A stretch of DNA of 9,148 nt from Streptosporangiaceae bacterium (GTDB lineage: Bacteria; Actinomycetota; Actinomycetes; Streptosporangiales; Streptosporangiaceae), in contig JASIBJ010000200.1 of assembly GCA_030045215.1 (NCBI GenBank), positions 1-9,148 on the forward strand. The letters run 5' to 3'. Positions 1-4,979 of the stretch are shown here, in pieces. Within the stretch, counting starts at the first letter, position 1, and every line of letters begins with the position of its first letter. Both the position numbers and the translations under genes were made by a program. The notes below the pieces were generated by a model. That model was not told the DNA's origin, did no database searches, and was given only the letters and a program-made list of their open reading frames with translations.

Positions 1-583
1 GCGAGACTGCGAGCGCGATCGCGACCAGGCAGGCGAGCCCGGCCAGCCGGATCCGCACTCCGCGTGCTGCGGCCAGGTCCGCGCTGACCGAGCTGAGCAG
101 CAGCGGCCGGAACAGTAGCCCGACGATGAACAGCGCCGGCAGGCCGAATGCGGCCACCAGCGGGATGGCCGCGTTCCCGATCGTGAACATGGACCCGAAC
201 AGGATCGTTATGGACGCGCCGGTCGTGCTGGTACGGAGCGTGTCCCAGTACAGGAACAGCGCAGCGAGGCCCAGGCCGGCGCCGCGCACGATGCCGGTGG
301 CCAGGTCGCGCCCGCGCTGATTCCGCACGCCGATCATGTCCATCGTCCCGGCGGCCAGCACTCCCATGCCGGCGAAACCCCACAGCGGGCTGATGCTGGC
401 CAGGTACGAAGCCGATCCGCCGGTCACGGACAGGTCGGCGAGCGCGTGGCCGGCGTAGGACTGGCCGCGCATCACCGCGAACGTGCCGACCACCCCGCAC
501 ACCAGCGCGGAGATACCGCCGACGACCAGCGCGATGTGCACAGGAGAGCTGCTGAAGAATCCCGGGTAGAACAGCCGGTTCAC
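1..583 (-). CDS. Metal ABC transporter permease (ABC-3/ZnuB-like), 3' end outside window
   Basis: This is the membrane subunit of a Zn/Mn importer of the ABC-3 family (ZnuB/MntB/TroC type). It moves the ion through the cytoplasmic membrane with the ATPase encoded just before it. The first 194 residues are visible. Hydrophobic stretches lie at about 15-38, 60-80, 97-113, 125-158 and 178-194. The family's cytoplasmic coupling segment is recognisable at 39-54 (RGQSYAGHALADLSVT), matching the usual G-D/H-A-L-x-H/D pattern. A charged segment around 168-180 (SADLAAARGVRIR) resembles the conserved D-x-A-x-A-x-G region of ABC-3 permeases. I chose the GTG at 583-581, which shares four bases (GTGA) with the ATPase stop, implying translational coupling. 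Family members usually have 260-300 residues, so about a third is missing on the left. The family is clear; the metal is not provable from this subunit. Confidence 0.9.
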   Translation of the reverse strand, partial: MNRLFYPGFFSSSPVHIALVVGGISALVCGVVGTFAVMRGQSYAGHALADLSVTGGSASYLASISPLWGFAGMGVLAAGTMDMIGVRNQRGRDLATGIVRGAGLGLAALFLYWDTLRTSTTGASITILFGSMFTIGNAAIPLVAAFGLPALFIVGLLFRPLLLSSVSADLAAARGVRIRLAGLACLVAIALAVS

Positions 584-1464
584 TGGTGGCCCGCCGGGGT
601 TTCCGCGTGATCCGGATGACCGGGCGCCGCCGCGCTCTCGTCACCGGCCAGGATCTCGAACCGGTCGTCCGCGTGCCCGACCACCAGCAGCCGGCCGTGC
701 ACGTTGAGCACGTCTACGTGGTAGCCGTACAGGTTGCTGAGCACGTCCTCGCGGATTACCTCATCCGTGGTGCCGCTGGCCGCGCGGCCACCCGCCAGGT
801 AGACGACGCGGTCCATCACCGGCAGCAGCGGGTTCATCTCGTGGGCCGAGATCAGCACCGAAACCTGCTGTTCCCTGGCAATGCGAGCCAGCAGAGCGAT
901 GACCTCATTCGATGCGCGGATGTCCAGGTTGGCCAAGGGCTCGTCCAGCAGCAGCAACCGCGGGCGGCTAATCAGCGCATGCGCGATCATGATCCGCTGC
1001 TGCTCGCCGCCGGACAGATTGCCCACCCGCTGGTTGGCGAAGGCCCTGGCGTCGACCGCGTCGATCATCTCGTCCACGAGCTGCCGCCGACGTCGTGACG
1101 GCAGCGGGATACCCAGCCGGTTGCCGTCCAGGCCGAGCCCTACCAGGTCCCTGGCGCGCACCGGCATGTCCGGGTCAAGCTGGATCTTCTGCGGCACATA
1201 GCCGACGAGCCCGCGACGGCTCGCGCTCACCGCGGTCCCGTCGATGAGCACCCGGCCGGCCGTGGTTGGCTGGAGCCCGAGGATGACCCGCAGCAGCGTC
1301 GTCTTGCCCGCGCCGTTAGCCCCGATCAGGCCCACCAGCTCGCCGGGGTTGATGGTGAACCGGACCTCGTCGAGTATCTGCCGGCCGCCAAGGCGAACGC
1401 TGACCCCGTCGACCGCCAGTAGCTGGCCGTCCACGGGGTCGCTGCCGACCGCCGCCGGCGTCAC
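580..1464 (-). CDS. Metal ABC transporter ATP-binding protein (ZnuC/MntA-like)
   Basis: This is the cytoplasmic ATPase subunit that powers the adjacent permease, with 294 residues. All nucleotide-binding motifs are present: Walker A GANGAGKT at 48-55, Q-loop Q92, ABC signature LSGGEQQR at 150-157, Walker B LLLDEP at 171-176 with catalytic E175, D-loop NLD at 179-181, and H-loop H208 in SAHE. The sequence suits the Zn/Mn branch, which commonly has GANGAGKTTLL and NLSGGE. The tail after about 255 is longer than the catalytic core needs, and its last 35 residues contain four histidines (H264, H283, H286, H293), possibly a weak metal-binding tail (inference). The start is the GTG at 1464-1462, overlapping the binding-protein stop as GTGA. 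The stop overlaps the permease start in the same way, so the three genes form one translationally coupled unit. Confidence 0.95.
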   Translation of the reverse strand: MTPAAVGSDPVDGQLLAVDGVSVRLGGRQILDEVRFTINPGELVGLIGANGAGKTTLLRVILGLQPTTAGRVLIDGTAVSASRRGLVGYVPQKIQLDPDMPVRARDLVGLGLDGNRLGIPLPSRRRRQLVDEMIDAVDARAFANQRVGNLSGGEQQRIMIAHALISRPRLLLLDEPLANLDIRASNEVIALLARIAREQQVSVLISAHEMNPLLPVMDRVVYLAGGRAASGTTDEVIREDVLSNLYGYHVDVLNVHGRLLVVGHADDRFEILAGDESAAAPGHPDHAETPAGHQ

Positions 1465-2402
1465 GGCACCAGCTTCTCGGTTGAGGTCTTGTCGGCGACC
1501 GCCTTGCTGAGGGCATTGACCTCCGCCAGCATCCAGGACTGGTAGTCGTAGCCCGGCACCGGCATTGTCTCGTACACGCCCACTACCGGGATGCCGTACC
1601 TCTGCGCCGTGGCCAGGAAGGACGCGGTCAGCGAGTCGGTGACCTGCTGGTTGTAGACGAACACCTTGACCTTGTGCTGGGAGAACAGGCTGTCCTCGAG
1701 GGACACGTACTGCGGCGAAGGGTCGACTCCGTTCATGATGTCGGCCTGCAGCCCGAACGGGGTCATGATGTTGGCGCCAGCCGCCTGGAGCATATAGTCG
1801 CCGACCGGCTCGGTGACCGCGACGGGCGTCCCCGCGTAGGCCGCCTTGAATGCCGCGATCGCGGCGTACCAGGGCTTCAGTGAGTTGTCGAACTTGACCA
1901 CGTTGGCCTGGAAGAAGGCCTTGTCAGCAGGGCGCAGCGCGGACAGGTCATCCGCAACCGCCTTCGCGACGGCCGGCATCGTGGCGGGCTTGTACCACAA
2001 GTGAGGGTTGGGGGTAGTGCCGGGCAGGCCGAGCAGGTTCTGCACGTCGATGATCTTCCTGGACGAGCTCGGCGACGCGCTCTCGATCTTGTTCATGTAC
2101 GTGTCGTAGCCGATTCCGTTCTGCACGATCAGCTGCGCGGCCGAGACCACGGACGCAACGGACGCGCTCGCCTCGAAGGTGTGCGGGTCGGTGTTGGGGT
2201 TGCTCTCGATCGCCGTGACGCTGACGTACTGGCCGCCGATCTGGGAGATCACGTTGGCGTACTCGTTCTCGGCACCGACGGCGACAACCTTGCCGGAGGA
2301 TCCGCCGGGCCCGTTGCTCGCCGCGCTCGCGGAACACGCGGCGCAGATCAGGCCACCCGCGACGGCGATGGCGGCCACGGAGGCGGCGCGAAGTACGGGC
2401 AT
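1461..2402 (-). CDS. Zn/Mn ABC transporter substrate-binding lipoprotein (ZnuA/TroA family)
   Basis: This is the extracellular metal-capturing lipoprotein of the importer, with 313 residues. It has an N-terminal hydrophobic signal (residues 5-20) and a lipobox-like CAAC ending at C23, followed by a Ser/Ala/Gly linker. Cys at -3 of the lipobox is unusual, so C20 is an alternative. Cluster A-I metal ligands can be placed by family pattern: H74 in DPHTFE, H134 in NPHLWY, E198 in TEPV, and probably E278 in YETMP. There is no His-rich loop. In this family His/His/Glu/acid is often seen in manganese binders and a third His in zinc binders, so specificity is open. I prefer the ATG at 2402, which has AGGAGAG 5 bases upstream. 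A GTG at 2429 would add nine residues that do not suit a signal peptide and would remove that ribosome binding site from the leader. The gene is first in the operon. Confidence 0.92.
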   Translation of the reverse strand: MPVLRAASVAAIAVAGGLICAACSASAASNGPGGSSGKVVAVGAENEYANVISQIGGQYVSVTAIESNPNTDPHTFEASASVASVVSAAQLIVQNGIGYDTYMNKIESASPSSSRKIIDVQNLLGLPGTTPNPHLWYKPATMPAVAKAVADDLSALRPADKAFFQANVVKFDNSLKPWYAAIAAFKAAYAGTPVAVTEPVGDYMLQAAGANIMTPFGLQADIMNGVDPSPQYVSLEDSLFSQHKVKVFVYNQQVTDSLTASFLATAQRYGIPVVGVYETMPVPGYDYQSWMLAEVNALSKAVADKTSTEKLVP

Positions 2403-2406
2403 CGGT

Positions 2407-2413
2407 TCTCTCC
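2407..2413 (-). promoter_or_regulatory. Ribosome binding site of the substrate-binding protein
   Basis: AGGAGAG on the minus strand lies five bases before the ATG at 2402-2400. It is the best Shine-Dalgarno sequence on the minus strand in this window and decides the start codon over the GTG at 2429. Confidence 0.75.
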
Positions 2414-2414
2414 T

Positions 2415-2446
2415 GGGGCACGGGGGCACGGGGGAACGGGGGAACG
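2415..2446. repeat. Four tandem 8-bp units (GGGGCACG x2, GGGGAACG x2) with G-quadruplex pattern
   Basis: On the plus strand, four consecutive octamers differ only by C or A at position five. They give four runs of 4-5 guanines separated by 3-base loops (CAC, CAC, AAC), which satisfies the usual G3+N1-7 quadruplex pattern. They lie in the 5' leader of the metal-binding protein gene, directly before its ribosome binding site. The G-rich strand is the template strand, so the mRNA is C-rich here. Confidence 0.75.
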
Positions 2447-2483
2447 CGGAGGCCGCAGCCGGGCGGCCGCAGTCGCTTATTGC

Positions 2484-2504
2484 TAATGAAAACGATAACC
2501 AGTA
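2484..2504. promoter_or_regulatory. Zur-like operator box
   Basis: The sequence TAATGAAAACGATAACCAGTA lies in a short AT-rich island in otherwise very GC-rich DNA. The core at 2487-2501 matches the actinobacterial Zur core as I remember it (TGAAAATCATTTTCA) at 10 of 15 positions. The left half is intact and the right half degenerate. Its position over the -10 region of the metal-transport operon supports repression under metal sufficiency. Another Fur-family regulator is possible. Confidence 0.5.
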
Positions 2505-2521
2505 TGACAGCCAGTCGTCAA
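2492..2521 (-). promoter_or_regulatory. Sigma-70-like promoter of the metal ABC operon
   Basis: On the minus strand, TTGACG (2521-2516; 5 of 6 to TTGACA) is followed after 18 bases by TATCGT (2497-2492; 4 of 6 to TATAAT). The -10 hexamer falls inside the Zur-like box, so a bound repressor would block polymerase. The predicted leader before the ATG at 2402 is about 80 nt. The assignment rests on sequence only. Confidence 0.45.
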
Positions 2522-2534
2522 CTAGACGGCGGCT

Positions 2535-2563
2535 CCGGACCGAAGTCCGGCCCAGGCCGGGCC
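2535..2563 (-). terminator. Twin hairpins, one with a UUCG tetraloop, after the small gene
   Basis: Read on the minus strand just after the stop of the small gene at 2568 come GGCCC-5-GGGCC (2563-2549) and then CCGGAC-TTCG-GTCCGG (2550-2535). The latter is a perfect 6-bp stem closed by the very stable C(UUCG)G tetraloop. There is no U-tract, as is common for actinobacterial terminator-like hairpins. The pair lies between the small gene and the promoter of the metal operon and could insulate one from the other. Confidence 0.5.
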
Positions 2564-2567
2564 ACGC

Positions 2568-2837
2568 CTACTGCAGCTCGACGGTGGTAGACCCTTCGAG
2601 ATCATCCAGCAGGACGGAGATGGCGTGGCGGACGACGGCGATGCGGTCCAGCGCTCGCGCGTGCAAAGGCTCGGGATAGCTCCACTCGATGGTGGCGCCG
2701 CTGAACGGGCGCCGCGGCCCGGAGGAAGGGGCGCCGAGCCCGCCAGGCCCAGGGTAGAGGCGGATCGTCACCTCGATCAGCGGCTCACCCTCGGGTACGC
2801 CCTCCCGCGATCTGCCCAGTCTCCTGCCGTCGGTCAT
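2568..2837 (-). CDS. Hypothetical protein, 89 residues
   Basis: I do not recognise this protein. It runs from ATG (2837) to TAG (2568), and its codons favour G/C at the third position, as in the real genes nearby. The opposite strand has an open frame too, but with a less protein-like composition. The N-terminal part (1-22) is charged. Residues 19-30 look like a beta strand (LIEVTIRLYPGP), and a Gly/Pro-rich loop (28-47) follows. The C-terminal half (48-89) could be strand, helix, strand (ATIEW..., RALDRIAVVRHAISVLLDDL, STTVEL). No signal peptide, membrane segment or catalytic motif is visible. The ribosome binding site is weak (GGCGAG). It is divergent from the GTPase gene and shares a 159-base intergenic region with it. 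It could be an accessory to either neighbour or unrelated. Confidence 0.55.
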   Translation of the reverse strand: MTDGRRLGRSREGVPEGEPLIEVTIRLYPGPGGLGAPSSGPRRPFSGATIEWSYPEPLHARALDRIAVVRHAISVLLDDLEGSTTVELQ

Positions 2838-2869
2838 AGCCGGATTCTCGCCGGCGGGGTAATTCGCTT

Positions 2870-2884
2870 GCCAGCGGCGCTGGC
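2870..2884. repeat. Inverted repeat GCCAGC-GGC-GCTGGC in the divergent intergenic region
   Basis: A perfect 6-bp inverted repeat with a 3-base centre lies between the divergent small gene and the leader ORF/GTPase. It could be an operator for a regulator encoded elsewhere or an RNA hairpin. An 8-bp palindrome GTGATCAC follows at 2910-2917. I could not place a convincing -35/-10 pair here for either gene. Confidence 0.4.
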
Positions 2885-2920
2885 GCTCTGTTCTACTCGC
2901 ATCGTCTCTGTGATCACGTC

Positions 2921-2925
2921 AGGAG
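2921..2925 (+). promoter_or_regulatory. Strong ribosome binding site of the leader ORF
   Basis: AGGAG lies seven bases before the ATG at 2933-2935, near-ideal spacing. It is clearly better placed than the site available to the GTPase gene (GAAGGA at 2980-2985, 11 bases before GTG 2997). Confidence 0.6.
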
Positions 2926-2928
2926 CTT

Positions 2929-2992
2929 CGTCATGCCTGAGGCGTCTGTGTCCGGCCAGAAGGGAGTTTTCGCCTACCCGAAGGACATGACG
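2929..2992 (+). promoter_or_regulatory. Predicted stem hiding the GTPase ribosome binding site
   Basis: In the mRNA, CGTCATG (2929-2935), which contains the leader start codon, is perfectly complementary to CATGACG (2986-2992). After one bulged A (2985), CCT (2936-2938) pairs with AGG (2982-2984). The stem therefore includes most of the GTPase Shine-Dalgarno sequence. A ribosome on the leader ORF would open it. This is hand pairing without an energy calculation. Confidence 0.4.
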
Positions 2993-3043
2993 CTTCGTGA
3001 GCACACTCAACCTGGGGATCCTGGCGCACGTAGACGCCGGTAA
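2933..3043 (+). CDS. Putative leader ORF, 36 residues, overlapping the GTPase start
   Basis: This short ORF begins with ATG 2933 behind a strong AGGAG and ends with TAA at 3041-3043. The stop lies 44-46 bases inside the GTPase gene, in a different frame, across the codons for G15-K16 of the GTPase's P-loop. The predicted peptide is hydrophilic, begins MPEASVSGQKG and ends in four arginines (33-36). I recognise no family. Leader-controlled expression is known for tet(M) and other ribosome-targeting resistance genes, so a regulatory role is plausible. Its translation would pass through the stem that covers the GTPase ribosome binding site. It could also be a chance ORF. Confidence 0.4.
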   Translation: MPEASVSGQKGVFAYPKDMTLREHTQPGDPGARRRR

Positions 3044-4979
3044 GACCAGCCTGACCGAACGGCTGCTGTATGCGGCCGGAGTGATTGCCCAGATCGGCAG
3101 CGTCGACGCCGGCAGCACGCAGACCGACACGCTCGCGCTCGAACGCCAGCGTGGCATCACGATCAAGTCTGCGGTCGCGTCGTTCCGCATTGGCGACCTG
3201 CCGGTCAACCTGATCGACACGCCCGGCCACCCGGACTTCATCGCCGAGGTGGAGCGGGTGCTCGCCGTGCTCGACGGCGCGGTCCTGGTCGTGTCGGCCG
3301 TCGAGGGCGTGCAGGCCCAGACCCGCGTGCTCATGCGGACGCTTCACCGGCTCGCGATCCCGACGCTGATCTTCGTGAACAAGGCCGACCGCCTGGGAGC
3401 GAGTTACGGCCGCGCACTGGACGAGATAGCGGCCAGGCTCACGCCCGCTGTTATTTCGATGGGAACGAGCCGGGACCAGGGCGCTCGGGCAGCAGAGTTC
3501 ACGCCGTACGGCCCGGCCGACCGGGAGTTCAGGGCTGAGCTGGCCGAGGTGCTGGCCGAGCACGACGACGGGTTGCTGGCCGCCATCGTGGAGGACTCCC
3601 CCATCGGCTACCGGCGGCTGCGACGGGTGCTCAACCGGCAGGTCCGCGACGGGCTCGTGCACCCGGTGTTCTTCGGCTCGGCGATCACCGGTGCGGGAAC
3701 CGGCGAGCTGATCTCCGGGATCCGCGCGCTGCTGCCGGCTAGCTCGGGCGACCCCCACCGCCCGGTGTCGGGCACGGTGTTCAAGGTCGAGCGCGGCGAG
3801 GCCGGGGAGAAGATCGCGTACCTGCGGATGTTCAGCGGGACCGTGCGGACCAGGGAGCGCCTGACGCTCGCCAACGGGAGGCAGGCGAAGGTCACGGCCA
3901 TCCGGGTGTACGACGGCGGGCGCGATACGCCGCGTGACTCGGTGAGCGCGGGCCAGATCGGCCGGGTCTGGGGCCTGAGCGACATTAAGGTCGGCGACGC
4001 GGTCGGTGACTTCCCGGCCGGGTCGGACCGGCGCTACTTCGCCCCGCCGACACTGGAGACGGTGGTCATCCCCGACCGGCCGGGCGACCGCGGCCTGATG
4101 CACGCCGCGCTGGCCCAGCTGGCCGAGCAGGATCCGCTCATCAACCTGAGGCAGGACGAGGAACGCCAGGAGACGCTACTGTCGCTCTACGGTGAGGTGC
4201 AGAAGGAGGTCATCGCGGAGACGCTGGCCGCCGACTTCGGGATAGCCGTCGGTTTCAGCGAGACCACCACGATCTGCATCGAGCGGCCGATCGGGCCGGG
4301 GTCCGCGGTCGAGCGAATGGACGACGGCCGCAACCCGTTCCGCGCGACGGTCGGCCTGCGCGTCGAGCCTGGCCCGGTGGGATCGGGCGTCGAGTTCCGG
4401 CTCGGGATCGAACTCGGCTCGCTCACGCTGGCGTTCATCAAGGCGGTAGAGACGACGGTGCACGAGACGCTCCGGCAAGGGCTGTACGGCTGGCAGGTCA
4501 CCGACTGCGTCGTGACCCTGACCGAGTCAGGGTTCGTACCTCCCCCGCCTTATGGGTGGAGCAAGTGGTCAAGCTCGGCGAGCGACTTCCGCAACCTGAC
4601 CCCGCTGGTGCTGATGACTGCCCTGCGGCACGCCAGGACCACGGTCTACGAGCCGGTGCATGGCTTCCGGATCGAGGCTCCGGCCGAGGCGCTCGGCCTG
4701 CTCGTCCCCGCCCTGGCCAGGGCCGGCGCCGTGCCGCGCACTCAATCCCTGACGGCAGAGTCCTGCGTGCTCGAGGGCGACGTTCCGGCCGCCAGGGTGC
4801 ACGACCTGCACCAGCAACTGCCGGGTCTGACCGGTGGCGAAGGCGTCCTTGAGTCCGCCTTCGACCGCTACGAGGTGGCGAAAGATGGTGTGCCGACCCG
4901 ACTTCGTTCCGATAAGAATCCGCTCAACCGGGAGGAGTACCTGCTGCAGCTCGCGGGCCGGACGGGAGCACGGCTCTAG
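2997..4979 (+). CDS. Translational GTPase, tetracycline ribosomal protection type (Otr(A)/Tet(M) family)
   Basis: This 660-residue EF-G paralogue, in known members, binds the tetracycline-stalled ribosome and displaces the drug using GTP. G-domain motifs are complete: G1 AHVDAGKTS (10-18), G2 RGIT (52-55), G3 DTPGH (74-78), G4 NKAD (128-131) and probably G5 GSA (227-229). Domain II spans about 255-345, III about 350-425, IV about 430-555 and V about 556-640. The length and the segment VTLTESGF...DFRNLTPLVLM (506-540) resemble Otr(A) of Streptomyces. It lacks the EF-G-specific G' insertion. The domain IV tip (513-528) is rich in Pro, Ser and aromatics and differs from the Tet(M) SPVSTP loop. 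The start is GTG 2997, because the conserved N-terminus LNLGILAHVDAGK begins four residues later and no in-frame alternative lies upstream. Resistance is inferred from homology. A tetracycline-independent ribosome rescue or translation role is possible. Confidence 0.9.
   Translation: MSTLNLGILAHVDAGKTSLTERLLYAAGVIAQIGSVDAGSTQTDTLALERQRGITIKSAVASFRIGDLPVNLIDTPGHPDFIAEVERVLAVLDGAVLVVSAVEGVQAQTRVLMRTLHRLAIPTLIFVNKADRLGASYGRALDEIAARLTPAVISMGTSRDQGARAAEFTPYGPADREFRAELAEVLAEHDDGLLAAIVEDSPIGYRRLRRVLNRQVRDGLVHPVFFGSAITGAGTGELISGIRALLPASSGDPHRPVSGTVFKVERGEAGEKIAYLRMFSGTVRTRERLTLANGRQAKVTAIRVYDGGRDTPRDSVSAGQIGRVWGLSDIKVGDAVGDFPAGSDRRYFAPPTLETVVIPDRPGDRGLMHAALAQLAEQDPLINLRQDEERQETLLSLYGEVQKEVIAETLAADFGIAVGFSETTTICIERPIGPGSAVERMDDGRNPFRATVGLRVEPGPVGSGVEFRLGIELGSLTLAFIKAVETTVHETLRQGLYGWQVTDCVVTLTESGFVPPPPYGWSKWSSSASDFRNLTPLVLMTALRHARTTVYEPVHGFRIEAPAEALGLLVPALARAGAVPRTQSLTAESCVLEGDVPAARVHDLHQQLPGLTGGEGVLESAFDRYEVAKDGVPTRLRSDKNPLNREEYLLQLAGRTGARL

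Noticed and set aside
126..320. A 64-codon plus-strand ORF
   Set aside because: Antisense to the permease, whose membrane segments and family motif are clear.
2403..2429. GTG at 2429 as start of the substrate-binding protein
   Set aside because: It would place nine residues (two prolines, basic cluster) before the signal peptide and leave the excellent AGGAGAG before ATG 2402 unused.
2625..2990. A 121-codon plus-strand ORF ending just before the GTPase
   Set aside because: Antisense to the 89-residue gene for much of its length, with Arg/Pro/Ala-rich translation and no good ribosome binding site. The smaller leader ORF at 2933 has a much better start.
2931..4103. A 390-codon open frame on the minus strand
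   Set aside because: It lies antisense to the GTPase, whose G motifs are beyond doubt. The translation is an Arg/His/Pro-rich composition without motifs, typical of antisense frames in GC-rich coding DNA.
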